Origin: Aeromonas rivuli
Lineage (GTDB): Bacteria > Pseudomonadota > Gammaproteobacteria > Enterobacterales > Aeromonadaceae
Length of the DNA stretch: 43,423 nucleotides
Assembly: GCF_000820045.1 (NCBI RefSeq)
Contig: NZ_CDBJ01000050.1
Coordinates: 1 to 43,423 of the forward strand
Direction: 5' to 3'
Shown here: positions 21,455 to 30,308 of the stretch, piece after piece
How positions within the stretch are numbered: the first letter of the stretch is position 1
How the letters are laid out: every line of letters starts with the position of its first letter
Program-made: the position numbers and the translations under genes
Notes under the pieces: generated by a model
The model's database searches: none
Told to the model about the DNA's origin: nothing
What the model saw: the letters and a program-made list of their open reading frames with translations, nothing else

Positions 21455-21729
21455 CCACTCAGGCTCGTCACCCAGGGACAACACATCCCGAGTGGCGAGT
21501 TCGAGCCTGACCCGGATCGCCCCTTAACCACAATTTTTTCAGGTTTTTTCACCCGACCCGCCCTCCGGCATTATACCCAGTAGGCAGGGGCGATAATTCA
21601 GCGCCAAGGCAGGCCATACAAGGTTCTGCCTCTTTTCTCCTCAAAAAGCACCTGAACCATTCAAGTCTCTTTTTTGGGGAAAGTGATCACCAGATCGGCT
21701 GCTGAAAGAAATGATTTACGAGATAAAGA
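21455..21729. other. Intergenic region between yjbD-like and cold-shock genes
   Basis: 275 bp. It holds no convincing gene. The first 60 bp include a GC-rich stretch that may end the yjbD transcript, but I see no clean terminator. Confidence 0.4.
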
Positions 21730-21944
21730 TTGCCATCACTGAGATGGCATGTTTTAATGTTTCTCGATGGTTCGGTAGTTCAGACCACATTATGTTAGGT
21801 AGTCTCTAGTAAAGCAGTGATTAGATAAGAGTTGTCCTCGGATTCCACTTATCAAATAATTCTCCTTCTTTAGTGCGCCATACGTATTCTGACGAAAAAT
21901 CATAAATTGCCATATGGCACTTAAACACTGTAAAGGAAATTATT
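21730..21944 (+). promoter_or_regulatory. cspA-type promoter and long cold-shock 5' leader
   Basis: TTGCCA (21730-21735) and TTTAAT (21753-21758) form a 17-bp-spaced promoter, giving a leader of about 180 nt. The leader has a cold-box-like TAGTTCAGACCA (21775-21786), then AAAGCAGTG, and a perfect 12-bp palindrome TGCCATATGGCA (21908-21919) shortly before AAAGGAAA. Order and sequence resemble the E. coli cspA leader, which folds differently in the cold to expose the ribosome site. The transcription start is inferred. Confidence 0.7.
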
Positions 21945-22157
21945 ATGTCTAACAAAATGACTGGTACCGTTAAGTTCTTCAACGCTGAAAAAGGTTTTGG
22001 CTTCATCTCCCCGGCTGACGGCAGCAAAGACGTGTTCGTACACTTCTCCGCTATCCAGTCCACCAGCTTCAAAACCCTGGACGAAGGTCAGCGCGTTGAG
22101 TTCACCATCGAGCAAGGCCAGAAAGGTCCTGCTGCTGCCAACGTAGTTGGTCTGTAA
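21945..22157 (+). CDS. CspA family cold-shock protein
   Basis: A 70-residue single OB-fold RNA chaperone. RNP1 is KGFGFI and RNP2 is VFVHF, with the family's aromatic surface intact. It destabilises RNA structure and so helps translation and antitermination in the cold. AAAGGAAA lies before the ATG. The long cspA-like leader argues for a truly cold-inducible member rather than a constitutive one such as CspE or CspC. A strong terminator follows. Confidence 0.97.
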   Translation: MSNKMTGTVKFFNAEKGFGFISPADGSKDVFVHFSAIQSTSFKTLDEGQRVEFTIEQGQKGPAAANVVGL

Positions 22158-22214
22158 TTCAAGCCAAGGGCCAGTAACCAGACCCAAGTCTGCTGACTGA
22201 CCACTGCAAGAATT

Positions 22215-22241
22215 AAAAAAACCCGCCTAGGCGGGTTTTTT
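22215..22241 (+). terminator. Cold-shock gene terminator
   Basis: ACCCGCC (22221-22227) pairs with GGCGGGT (22230-22236), with an A-run before it and six T after it. Confidence 0.92.
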
Positions 22242-22324
22242 GTTGTCTGAAAGTTGCCTGAAAAACGGTGAAGCCCCCTCCTCCTTGCCCTGACACGTTC
22301 CCTCTCTCCTGCCCCCATCAAGAT

Positions 22325-22343
22325 GATAATAGATATCAATTGC
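22325..22343. promoter_or_regulatory. Fur box upstream of the irgA-like gene
   Basis: GATAATAGATATCAATTGC at 22325-22343 matches the 19-bp Fur consensus (GATAATGATAATCATTATC) at about 13 positions, including both outer halves. A further AT-rich ATTCTCATTTAATTAG follows. It lies about 140 bp before the receptor gene, so iron-repressed expression is expected. Confidence 0.65.
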
Positions 22344-22483
22344 GTTTAATTCTCATTTAATTAGAATGCCTGCCGAAACGGTTTCCCCGTTTGAGGCTCA
22401 ATCCAGCCGTCCCAGTGCGACACCAAGATCCCGGGATGCCATGGCGGATTGAGAAACTTTCCTTCCCAGGAGTTCAGGTTCCC

Positions 22484-24439
22484 ATGACCAGCATACGCAT
22501 TACCCCCCTTGCCCCTCTGATATTCGCAGCCCTTGCCAGCCAGGCTCATGCCAGCCAGAACGAAGTGATGGTTGTCACGGCTTCAGGTTTCCAGCAGAAG
22601 ATTGAAGACACCGCCGCCTCCATCTCGGTCGTGACACGCGAACAGCTGGAGAAGCGCGCCTATCGTGACGTCACCGATGCCTTGAAAGACGTGCCCGGGG
22701 TTGTGGTGACAGGGGGTGGCAGCAGCAGCGACATCAGTATCCGGGGCATGGGCTCCAAATACACACTGATGCTGGTCGATGGTAAACGGGTCGACAGTCG
22801 TGGCACTCGCCCCAACAGCGATGGTCCCGGCATAGAACAAGGCTGGCTGCCTCCCCTGCAAGCCATAGATCGCATTGAGGTGGTACGCGGCCCCATGTCC
22901 TCCCGCTATGGTTCCGATGCCATGGGCGGCGTCATCAACGTCATCACTCGCAAGAGCGCCAGCATGACCGCATGGCAAGGCTCACTCCACGCCGACTCCA
23001 CCTTTCAGGAAGATCAGGAGTCCGGAGATATCTTCCAGACCGACGCCTATGCAGCGGGCGCCTTGGTCGAGGGATTGCTGGGGGTGAGGGTCAATGGTCT
23101 GCTCTCCCATCGGGATGAGGATCAATTCGAGAATGGCTTTGCCGAACAGGAGATGCGCAGTGGTACTGCCGTATTCAGTCTGACGCCAGATGAACACAAC
23201 AGGTTCGACTTCGAGGCCAGTCGCGGCCTGCAAGACAGGGATCGCACACCAGGTGACTCGATTCCCACCAAAGCCAAGCCGAGCCTGAATCGCTACGAGC
23301 GCACCAATTACGCCATCACCCACGACGGCCAATATGAGTTCGGCTCATCCTCCAGCTATCTGCAACACGAGGAGAACACCAATCCGGGTCGGCAGATGAA
23401 GATGCTCAACACCATAGCCGACACCCACACCCAGTTCATACTCGGCGATCACTATCTGAGCATCGGTGGCCAGTACCGCTATGAGGATCTGCAGGATCAG
23501 GGCAACCAGCTCAAGGTGGCCAATAGCGCCGATCAGCTGACGCGCTGGAGTTGGGCGCTGTTTGTGGAGGATGAGTGGGCCATGACCGAGGGTTTCGCCC
23601 TCACCGCCGGTGTGCGCCTGGATCAGGACGAGAATTATGGTGACCACTGGAGTCCACGCCTGTATGGCGTCTGGCATCCTGCCGAATTCTGGACCCTGAA
23701 GGGAGGCGTCTCTACCGGCTATCGCTCCCCTGACTTGCGCATGTCTGCCGCCAACTGGGGTCAGGCCACCGGAGGTGGCACCCAGGATGGCATCCTGGTC
23801 GGTAATGCGGACCTCAAGCCAGAGACCAGCCTCAGTGAAGAGATAGCGCTGCTGTGGGATGGTCAGCAAGGGTTGAATGCCAGTTTGACCCTGTTCAACA
23901 CCGATTTTAACAACAAAATCTCCGAGGTTCGGCGCTGTTCCAGCAAGAGTGACCCAAGCTGTACCCTGAATGGCTACACCTATGACTTCATCAGCGATCG
24001 CATCAACGTCGACGAGGCGAACATGCGCGGGGTGGAGAGCACGGCCAACTGGGCGATCAATACCGATTGGTCCCTGGCCTCCAGTTATACCTACACCCAA
24101 TCCGAGCAGAAAAGCGGTCCCATGGCTGGCAAACCCCTCAACCAGATGCCGCGCCACATGTTCAATACCTCGGTGGATTGGCAAACCACGGAGCAAGTCA
24201 GCCTCTGGTCGCGGGTCAACTTCCGCAGCAAGACCTCGGACTACCAGAGTCGCGCCAAAATGGCCGACGGCACCCCCTCCTACACCTTCTTCGACACGGG
24301 ATTGGTCTACAAGGCCAACCAGGACTTGAGCGTCACTGCGGGCATCTACAACCTGCTGGACAAGACGGTGGATTACGGTAGCTACGGCACAGTGCTGGAC
24401 GGGCGCCGCTACAACCTGGGGCTGACCTATCAGTTCTAA
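22484..24439 (+). CDS. irgA: TonB-dependent catecholate siderophore receptor, IrgA-like
   Basis: A 651-residue outer-membrane receptor. It has a signal peptide (about 1-23), a TonB box region NEVMVVTASG, a plug domain (about 35-165 with ITRKS at its end) and a 22-strand barrel ending in YNLGLTYQF. The plug motifs DVTDALKDVPGVVVTGGG, RPNSDGPGIEQGWLPPLQA and RIEVVRGPMSSRYGSDAMGG closely match Vibrio cholerae IrgA (652 residues), which imports enterobactin-like siderophores. I took the ATG at 22484 behind AGGAG; the frame opens earlier, but the upstream residues do not form a signal peptide. No irgB-type regulator is adjacent, unlike in Vibrio. Confidence 0.92.
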   Translation: MTSIRITPLAPLIFAALASQAHASQNEVMVVTASGFQQKIEDTAASISVVTREQLEKRAYRDVTDALKDVPGVVVTGGGSSSDISIRGMGSKYTLMLVDGKRVDSRGTRPNSDGPGIEQGWLPPLQAIDRIEVVRGPMSSRYGSDAMGGVINVITRKSASMTAWQGSLHADSTFQEDQESGDIFQTDAYAAGALVEGLLGVRVNGLLSHRDEDQFENGFAEQEMRSGTAVFSLTPDEHNRFDFEASRGLQDRDRTPGDSIPTKAKPSLNRYERTNYAITHDGQYEFGSSSSYLQHEENTNPGRQMKMLNTIADTHTQFILGDHYLSIGGQYRYEDLQDQGNQLKVANSADQLTRWSWALFVEDEWAMTEGFALTAGVRLDQDENYGDHWSPRLYGVWHPAEFWTLKGGVSTGYRSPDLRMSAANWGQATGGGTQDGILVGNADLKPETSLSEEIALLWDGQQGLNASLTLFNTDFNNKISEVRRCSSKSDPSCTLNGYTYDFISDRINVDEANMRGVESTANWAINTDWSLASSYTYTQSEQKSGPMAGKPLNQMPRHMFNTSVDWQTTEQVSLWSRVNFRSKTSDYQSRAKMADGTPSYTFFDTGLVYKANQDLSVTAGIYNLLDKTVDYGSYGTVLDGRRYNLGLTYQF

Positions 24440-24451
24440 TCACCATCCCGG

Positions 24452-24490
24452 CAAGACAAGAGGCCCGCATAATGCGGGCCTCTTGTCTTG
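24452..24490. terminator. Long bidirectional terminator, irgA / sensor kinase
   Basis: 19-bp perfect arms (24452-24470 and 24472-24490) surround a single base, an almost perfect 39-bp palindrome between converging genes. There is no long T-run, but the position is that of a shared terminator. Confidence 0.75.
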
Positions 24491-24525
24491 TGGCGAGTGG
24501 GGGCGTGCTGGCGAGCGTCATCACC

Positions 24526-25902
24526 CTAGCGTGGCAAGCTGATCCTGGCTTCCAGTCCCCCTTCGGCCCTGTTATGCAGGGTCAACTCACCGCCGTGCTG
24601 GTGCACCAGGGTACGGGCGATGGAGAGCCCCAGCCCCACGCTGCCCGATTCGGTATTGCGGGCCTCGTCCAGGCGCACGAAAGGCTTGAACACTTCGTCG
24701 AGCTGGTCATGGGCTATGCCTGGCCCCTGATCGAGCACCCGAATGATCAACTCCTGAGGGCCAGGTTCGAGGCGAACCTCCACCTCCCCCGCGTACTTGA
24801 GGGCATTGCCTATCAGGTTCTGCAACACCCGGCGCAGGGTGTTGGCACGGCAGGCGTAGACCAGCTTGCCTTCTGCCTCGAAATGCACCGGCTGACCCAT
24901 GTCGGCATAGTCGTCGCACAGACTCTCCAGCAGGCTGACCAGGTCCAGCTCCCGAGTCTGCTCCTGGGTGCCTTCGTCCCGGGCAAAGCTCAAGGTCGCC
25001 GCCAGCATCTGCTCTATCTGTTGCAGGGTCTGCTGAATGCGCTCCTTGTCCTCACCATCGGCCAGAAACTCGCTGCGCAGCCGCAGGCTGGTGATGGGCG
25101 TGCGCAAGTCATGGGAGATGGCTGCCAGCATCTGGGTCCTGTCCTGCACGAAGCGATCGAGCCGGGTGTGCATGCGGTTGAATGCCTGGATGGAGTCGCG
25201 GATCTCGGTCGGTCCCTCCTCCTTGAGCAGCGCCGTCTCTTCGCCGCGCCCCAGCTTGTCGGCATTATGGGCCAGCTGCTTGAGGGGGAGCGTGGCACGG
25301 CGAAACAGCCAGATCATCATGCCGATCACCAGACTGGCCACCAGCAGCAGGTTGAAGGTGGTCTGCCGCGACCAGGTCCCCGCCTCCTTGTCTACCAGGG
25401 AACTGAACTGCAACCACTGGCCCCCCGGCAGCTCGATGGAGCCGTAGAGCCGCATATCCTGAGGAGGCGGCCCCTTGCGATCGTCCATCATGCGCACATG
25501 ATGGCGCCAGGCCCGGCTGCGGGGCGCATCCTTGCTCAGCTCGGCACTGATCTCCACCATCAGATCCGGGGGATAGCCCAGCTTGCTGCGCACCAGCGCC
25601 TCGAAGCGGGGGCTGCGATTGTCCGGTTGCAGCGGCTCGGGGGCGAGGCGCAGGAACAGAGTCTCGCTGCGGCTCGCCTTCAATATCTCCCGGTGCAACT
25701 CGGGGGGAGAGAGGGTCAACAGCCTGACCACAGAGACGATGCGCTGCATGGCATTGCGGCTATTGATAAACCCCAGCGCCTCCTCTCTATCTGTGCGGTA
25801 GATCTGGATGCTGAGCAGCTGGATCAGGATAAGCCCGGCCAGGGCCACCAACACTATCTGACCGGTGAGCCCCTTGGGCCAGAGCCGCTTGATGAAGGCC
25901 AT
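24526..25902 (-). CDS. Sensor histidine kinase, EnvZ-type
   Basis: 458 residues. TM1 is at about 14-33 and a periplasmic sensor at about 35-180, TM2 at about 183-201, then HAMP. The dimerisation domain has phospho-accepting His264 in AISHDLRTPIT. The ATPase domain shows the N box VLQNLIGNALKYA, G1 VLDQGPGI and G2 VGLGLSIA. It starts 4 bp after its response regulator. The sensor region is rich in charged residues and contains HREIL and HHVRMMDD, which might bind metal or sense envelope state; this is a guess. Confidence 0.93.
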   Translation of the reverse strand: MAFIKRLWPKGLTGQIVLVALAGLILIQLLSIQIYRTDREEALGFINSRNAMQRIVSVVRLLTLSPPELHREILKASRSETLFLRLAPEPLQPDNRSPRFEALVRSKLGYPPDLMVEISAELSKDAPRSRAWRHHVRMMDDRKGPPPQDMRLYGSIELPGGQWLQFSSLVDKEAGTWSRQTTFNLLLVASLVIGMMIWLFRRATLPLKQLAHNADKLGRGEETALLKEEGPTEIRDSIQAFNRMHTRLDRFVQDRTQMLAAISHDLRTPITSLRLRSEFLADGEDKERIQQTLQQIEQMLAATLSFARDEGTQEQTRELDLVSLLESLCDDYADMGQPVHFEAEGKLVYACRANTLRRVLQNLIGNALKYAGEVEVRLEPGPQELIIRVLDQGPGIAHDQLDEVFKPFVRLDEARNTESGSVGLGLSIARTLVHQHGGELTLHNRAEGGLEARISLPR

Positions 25903-25906
25903 GGCG

Positions 25907-26629
25907 TCAGACCTGGGTCACATCGGCGGCGAACAGGTAACCGCCGCCCCAGATGGTCTTGATGAGTTCGGGATTCTTGGGATCCCGCTCCAGCTTGCGC
26001 CTCAGTCGGCTGACCAGGGTATCGATGGCGCGATCGAAGGCTACCGCCTCCCGGCCCCGGGCCAGATCCAGCAGCTGATCCCGGCTCAATACCCGCTGGG
26101 GCCGCTCCAGAAACACCTTGAGCAAGTCGAACTCGGCGGTAGAGAGGCTCAGCCCCACCCCATCCTCATCGAGTAACTCCCGGCGATTGATGTCGAGCAG
26201 CCAGCGGTCGAAGCGCAAATCCCGGGACAGCGTCTCCGCGGCGGGTTGCTGATCGGCCTGGGTACGGCGCATCACCGCCTTGATCCGGGCCAACAGTTCG
26301 CGAGGATTGAAGGGCTTGGCCAGATAGTCATCGGCCCCCATCTCCAACCCTATGATGCGATCTGTCTCCTCCCCCATGGCGGTGAGCATGATGATGGGCA
26401 GCCTGGATTTGACCCTGAGCTCGCGGCACAGGGTCAGACCATCCTCGCCGGGCAGCATCAGATCGAGCACCAGCAGATCGAACTCGCGCTCCTCCAGCAA
26501 TTTCTTCATCTCGCGCCCATCGCGGGCACAGCTGACCCGCATGCCATGCTGCTCCAGAAAGCGCTTGAGCAAGTCGCGGATCTCGCCGTGGTCATCGACC
26601 ACCAGGATATGGTTGTTCAACTGATTCAT
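25907..26629 (-). CDS. OmpR-type response regulator
   Basis: 240 residues. The receiver domain (about 6-120) has acidic DD at 12-13, phospho-acceptor Asp56 in VLDLMLPG and KPFNPREL. The winged-helix DNA-binding domain (about 140-238) has LSTAEFDLLKVFLERP and ends TIWGGGYLFA. I chose the ATG at 26629; the frame is open further upstream over the promoter, but without a ribosome site. It is first in an operon with the kinase. The Spy-like gene is divergent, and direct repeats in the shared gap are probable binding sites. Confidence 0.95.
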   Translation of the reverse strand: MNQLNNHILVVDDHGEIRDLLKRFLEQHGMRVSCARDGREMKKLLEEREFDLLVLDLMLPGEDGLTLCRELRVKSRLPIIMLTAMGEETDRIIGLEMGADDYLAKPFNPRELLARIKAVMRRTQADQQPAAETLSRDLRFDRWLLDINRRELLDEDGVGLSLSTAEFDLLKVFLERPQRVLSRDQLLDLARGREAVAFDRAIDTLVSRLRRKLERDPKNPELIKTIWGGGYLFAADVTQV

Positions 26630-26703
26630 GACGCGACTCTCTCTCAGACAAAGGGGCGTGAGCGTAACTGGCCCGATTATACGAAAATCCCCCGGGGGGT
26701 TTG

Positions 26704-26746
26704 TGTCAAACTGTGGCAAATGGGCGGGGTGGCACAGTCTGCTACA
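26704..26746. promoter_or_regulatory. Direct repeats, likely response-regulator sites
   Basis: Two pairs of 7-bp repeats with a 10-bp period: TGTCAAA (26704-26710) with TGGCAAA (26714-26720), and TGGCACA (26730-26736) with TGCTACA (26740-26746). One-turn tandem repeats are how OmpR-family dimers bind. The site lies between the response-regulator gene and the divergent spy-like gene. A GC-rich dyad (CCCCCGGGGGG) sits next to it at 26689-26699. Confidence 0.5.
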
Positions 26747-26845
26747 AAAAAGCCCCTTGCTGGCAAAGTTCAGACACGGACTGGGTGTTTACTTGAGGTC
26801 AAGGCAACACGCCGACTCTGCATTCATCCCTTGAGGAGCAACACC

Positions 26846-27181
26846 ATGAAGAAACTGACCAAGACACTGCTGACCGCCACCCTGATCCTGGGCCTGCCGC
26901 TGGGTGCCTATGCCGCCAGCGAAGCCGTCACCACAGCCCAGCCCGGTGCCATGAGCGAGTGCGCCATGAAGGATGGCAAGCATCACGGTGGCCGCCACGA
27001 CAAGATGGAACGCATGCAGAAAATGACCCCGGAAGAGATCCAGGCTCATCTGCAAAAGCGTTATGACAAGATAGAGGATCCGGTCAAGCAGGCCGAGTTC
27101 ATCAAGAAGCTGGGCGAGCGCGCCGAGGGCATGACCAAACATGCCGACGCCATGAAGGCGTTCGCCGACGCACACAAGTAA
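26846..27181 (+). CDS. Small periplasmic Spy/CpxP-like protein
   Basis: 111 residues with a clear signal peptide (about 1-23, ends AYA). The mature protein is helical and charged, with a His/Met-rich part (MSECAMKDGKHHGGRHDKMERM) and MTPEEIQAHLQKRYDKI, resembling the LTxxQ-type helices of Spy/CpxP proteins. Such proteins act as periplasmic chaperones or signal modulators, and some bind metals. GAGGAG precedes the ATG at 26846. It is divergent from an OmpR/EnvZ-type pair, as cpxP is from cpxRA, which supports a feedback role. The family call is by general resemblance. Confidence 0.7.
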   Translation: MKKLTKTLLTATLILGLPLGAYAASEAVTTAQPGAMSECAMKDGKHHGGRHDKMERMQKMTPEEIQAHLQKRYDKIEDPVKQAEFIKKLGERAEGMTKHADAMKAFADAHK

Positions 27182-27198
27182 GACCCATCAAGACACAA

Positions 27199-27222
27199 AA
27201 AAGGGGCCTCTGGCCCCTTTTC
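27199..27222 (+). terminator. Terminator of the spy-like gene
   Basis: AAAAGGGGCC (27199-27208) pairs with GGCCCCTTTT (27212-27221) around TCT, 18 bp after the stop. Confidence 0.92.
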
Positions 27223-27261
27223 TTATCCGCACTCTTCTTGCCCATCTTCATGCAGCCATAC

Positions 27262-27285
27262 AAAAAGGGGCTCATCAGCCCCTTT
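27262..27285 (-). terminator. Terminator of the BamE-like gene
   Basis: AAAGGGGCT (27264-27272) pairs with AGCCCCTTT (27277-27285). On the minus strand TTTTTG follows. It faces the preceding terminator back to back. Confidence 0.88.
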
Positions 27286-27307
27286 CTCTCTGCACTCTCC
27301 CGTCGGG

Positions 27308-27715
27308 CTACGCCTTGGGCTTGTCCGCCACCCGCAGGCTCTTGACCGTCTCGCCTTCGAAGCGGATGACCACGTTTTTATTGTCGAGGTTGGCATCCGG
27401 CAGCAGTGTCTTGGTGGTCTGAGCCAGGGTCGGTGAACTCTCGTTCAGGGTCGACAGGTCGTAGTTCCACAGTTCCAGTTTATCCTCGGTGCCCGTGCTG
27501 GTCGGCGCACCAAACTTCTCCTTGATGCTCTCTTTGGTCGAGACACCGGACTTGATTCCAAGCGCCGTCTGCACGGCATCATTGGTATAGCTATCCGCGG
27601 CGCCGAGAGCCATCTCCTTGGTACTGTCGGAGACGGCGCCCGTGACGGCATCGAGCAGGCCAGCCTGTGCAAACAGCGGCAGTGAGGTCAGGGCAATCAA
27701 CAGGATTTTTTTCAT
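27308..27715 (-). CDS. Periplasmic protein with BamE/SmpA-like domain
   Basis: 135 residues with a signal peptide (about 1-18, ends AQA) and no lipobox. The part STKESIKEKFGAPTSTGTEDKLELWNYDL, followed by VVIRFEGETVKSLRV, has the helix-GxP-strand pattern of the small BamE-like fold (also seen in beta-lactamase-inhibitor-like proteins). BamE itself is a lipoprotein of the outer-membrane assembly complex, and this protein is not lipidated, so it is a relative and not BamE. The role is unknown. It is monocistronic with its own terminator. Confidence 0.7.
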   Translation of the reverse strand: MKKILLIALTSLPLFAQAGLLDAVTGAVSDSTKEMALGAADSYTNDAVQTALGIKSGVSTKESIKEKFGAPTSTGTEDKLELWNYDLSTLNESSPTLAQTTKTLLPDANLDNKNVVIRFEGETVKSLRVADKPKA

Positions 27716-27891
27716 GGCAAGGTTCCAATGAATAGCAGGGAGGGGCTATGAGAACAGTTCGCAATCCTGTTCGTCAAGGTACCAGGCCCAGGAAAGAGTC
27801 ATCAAGAACGCGACCAAGCGCCCGCCCCATGGGAAAAGCGCCCTGATACCGTCATCGCCCTGGGGCGGGATGGGCCAGAAAGTGTCGTGAT

Positions 27892-28794
27892 TCAGGGTGC
27901 CGGACAGTGGGCCGCCTGATTGCGGCCCGCCCGCTTGGCGCGATAGAGCCACTCATCGGCACGGGCTAGCACGGCCCCCGCCTCTTCCCCCGGTTGTATC
28001 TCGGTGGTGCCCATGCTGACGGTGATGTGCAGCTCGGGCGTCCTGTCATCCAGCACCATGGCCGCGACGGCGCCACGAATACGCTCGGCCAATTGCCAGA
28101 GTCCCTCCCCCTGCAACTGGGGGAGCAGGAGCAAGAACTCTTCGCCACCGCTGCGCACGAAGAGATCCCCCCGGCGCAGCTGGGCCGCAACGCAGGCACA
28201 GAACGCTTGCAGCACGCCATCCCCTTGCTGATGGCCATAGCGATCGCTGATCTGCTTGAAGTGATCGATATCCAGCATGATGAGGCCCGCCGTTACGTGG
28301 CCCGCAACCAAGCTGGGGAAGTGTTCGAAGAAATAGCGACGATTGTGCAAGCCGGTGAGCTGGTCCGTCTCGCTCAGCACTTGCAGGCGACGCTGCAGGT
28401 CATGCTGGCGGGTGATATTACGCGTCATCCAGGAGACGGCGCGCTTGCCCTCGTAGCGCGAGGGCAGTGGCGCTATCTTGCCCTCGAAGCGCTGCATCCC
28501 CTGAGGGCCCGCCTCGCTATCGATATCCTTTACCTCGGCGGCGGCCAGCTCGTACTCCACCACCTGCACCTGGTTGCTATCGAGGGTGAGGACAATCTGC
28601 GCCATGATCCACGCCGCCTTGTCCGCTGGCAGCATGTCCTGCAAGCGCTTGCCGACCAAGGGGTTGCCATCCTGATAAGATTGCTGCTCTATGCCGCCCA
28701 GGTATTCGATGTAGTAACCATCCTCGCTGAGCACGAACAGGGGATCCGGTAGTTGAGCCATCACTTCATAGAGTTGTTCAACCGTCAGCGCCAT
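27892..28794 (-). CDS. PAS-domain diguanylate cyclase
   Basis: 300 residues, without membrane segments. An N-terminal PAS domain (about 7-130) is followed by a GGDEF domain (about 138-297) with an intact active site GGEEF at 216-220. The product-inhibition I-site RRGD is at 207-210, five residues before it, as in classic cyclases. DIDHFKQISDRYGHQQGD is the family's metal/GTP block. It should make c-di-GMP and be feedback-inhibited. Signal input is through the PAS domain. It stands alone. Because c-di-GMP drives biofilm programs, a link with the curli regulator in this window is possible but not shown. Confidence 0.93.
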   Translation of the reverse strand: MALTVEQLYEVMAQLPDPLFVLSEDGYYIEYLGGIEQQSYQDGNPLVGKRLQDMLPADKAAWIMAQIVLTLDSNQVQVVEYELAAAEVKDIDSEAGPQGMQRFEGKIAPLPSRYEGKRAVSWMTRNITRQHDLQRRLQVLSETDQLTGLHNRRYFFEHFPSLVAGHVTAGLIMLDIDHFKQISDRYGHQQGDGVLQAFCACVAAQLRRGDLFVRSGGEEFLLLLPQLQGEGLWQLAERIRGAVAAMVLDDRTPELHITVSMGTTEIQPGEEAGAVLARADEWLYRAKRAGRNQAAHCPAP

Positions 28795-28821
28795 ATGCGG
28801 TGTCCTGTCTCTAGATGGTAA

Positions 28822-28842
28822 GGGGCGCCAGCCAGGCGCCCT
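28822..28842 (-). terminator. Hairpin after the methyltransferase gene
   Basis: GGGCGCC (28823-28829) pairs with GGCGCCC (28835-28841) with a 5-base loop. Only a short T stretch follows on the minus strand, so it is a weak terminator call. Confidence 0.55.
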
Positions 28843-28877
28843 TCTGTTATCTCACGGCCCGGGGAGTCGCACCAGCC

Positions 28878-29609
28878 TCAGGGCTTGCTGGCGGCCACCA
28901 GCAGCAACATCGGGCGTTCGGCCTCTTCGCTCAGGGCCGGGTTGGCGGCGATCTGGGCGGCGCTCGGCCCCCAATCTTCCACATGGACGAGCCGGAAACC
29001 ATTTTCGATCAGAGGGTTGAGATAACCGCCCAGGGTACGGTGATACTTGATGACCCCCTCCGCCAACCAGTTGCTCAGCCGTGGCCCTTCGGCTTGATAA
29101 CTGTTGATGGGCCAGGAGCGCTGGCCGCCCTCGTCGTGCAACCAGCCTTGCTGGCGTGGACAGGTGAAGATGGGATGCTCCACCGAGAACACCAGGCGGC
29201 CGCCGGGTCTCAGCGCCGCGAACAATTGACCGAACAGGGGGCCAACCTCGGCCAGATAGTGCAGCGCCAGCGAGCTGTAGATGAGGTCATATTGCGCGCC
29301 GTCCAGCGCCAGGGCCGCCAGATCTTCCCGCCGGTAATGAATGGCCGGGTCCCGGGTCAGCTCCGCCGCCCGGGCCAGCATCCTGCTGGAGAGATCGATA
29401 CCCACCACTTCGCTCGCCCCCTGCTCCCGGGCGCTGCGGCAAAACCAGCCATAGCCGCAGCCGAGATCCAGCACTCGCTTGCCTGCCAAGGCTGGCAGCA
29501 TGGCCTGCAGCGAAGACCACTCAGGAGCCCCCGCCAAGCCTTGAATTGAGCGGGGCAACTGGGCATAGCCTTCGAAAAAGCCCTGATTATCATAGATATT
29601 TTGTGACAT
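28878..29609 (-). CDS. Class I SAM-dependent methyltransferase
   Basis: 243 residues, cytoplasmic. Motif I is VLDLGCGYGWF, followed by VVGIDLSSRML (motif II), YDLIYSSLALHYL (motif IV) and LRPGGRLVFSVEHP (motif V). This is the UbiE/small-molecule methyltransferase type. The acceptor is not predictable; genes of this kind are often annotated as a generic methyltransferase. AGGAG lies before the ATG at 29609. It does not form an obvious operon with the upstream GNAT gene, which is 216 bp away on the same strand. Confidence 0.9.
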   Translation of the reverse strand: MSQNIYDNQGFFEGYAQLPRSIQGLAGAPEWSSLQAMLPALAGKRVLDLGCGYGWFCRSAREQGASEVVGIDLSSRMLARAAELTRDPAIHYRREDLAALALDGAQYDLIYSSLALHYLAEVGPLFGQLFAALRPGGRLVFSVEHPIFTCPRQQGWLHDEGGQRSWPINSYQAEGPRLSNWLAEGVIKYHRTLGGYLNPLIENGFRLVHVEDWGPSAAQIAANPALSEEAERPMLLLVAASKP

Positions 29610-29825
29610 TTTTCACTCCTGGCACATGGGATCATCCTAGCAAACAAGATTCATATGATCACGAAAACCCGGCTGACAACTTGACGATCCACGGTCAGAC
29701 AATAACGCCCCAGGGGGCCGCCTGGCCTCGGCGACCGGCATCCAGCGCAGGCAACGGCAATGAAAGGGGCCACGGACAGTATCAGCGCCGGCTTGGCGCC
29801 CACTACAGTGCCGGTCTGGAGAGGG

Positions 29826-30308
29826 TCACGAGAGCTTCTTCTGCCAGAACATGGCCCTGCCCAGCTCGGGATCGAGTGCGTAGCCGGCGAAGCCACTGGC
29901 CCGATAGGCGGCCTGGGCCACCCGGTTGCCCTCCAGTACCTCCAGGGTCACCTTGCAGCAACCCAACTCGCGGGCGAGCCGCTCCGCCTCGGCCAGCAAG
30001 CGCTTGCCCAGGCCGCGGCCGCGGTAGTCCGGGTGCACGGCCAGATCGTGAATGTTGAGCAAGGGACGGCAGGCAAAGGTGGAGAAACCCTCGAAGCAGG
30101 TCGCCACCCCGGCTGGCTGACCATCGACCCAGGCCAGCAGTACATGGGCCCCCTGACGCTTGGCCAGCGTCGCCGCCAATTGCGCCTTCACATCCGCAGG
30201 CAGTGCCGTGCCACCGCCCATCTCATCCCTGGCATAGGCATCGAGCAAGAGCACCAGCGCCTCCCCATGTTCCGCCCTGTTCAGATCCGCCCTGATCACC
30301 TCTTCCAT
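29826..30308 (-). CDS. GNAT family N-acetyltransferase
   Basis: 160 residues, a single GNAT domain. Motif A is complete in NIHDLAVHPDYRGRGLGKRLLAEAERLA, with R-G-x-G-x-G/A binding the acetyl-CoA pyrophosphate. EVLEGNRVAQAAYRASGF is motif B. The start at 30308 (MEEVIRADLNRAE) follows AGGGAG; the frame opens earlier without a ribosome site. The substrate is unknown. Confidence 0.88.
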   Translation of the reverse strand: MEEVIRADLNRAEHGEALVLLLDAYARDEMGGGTALPADVKAQLAATLAKRQGAHVLLAWVDGQPAGVATCFEGFSTFACRPLLNIHDLAVHPDYRGRGLGKRLLAEAERLARELGCCKVTLEVLEGNRVAQAAYRASGFAGYALDPELGRAMFWQKKLS

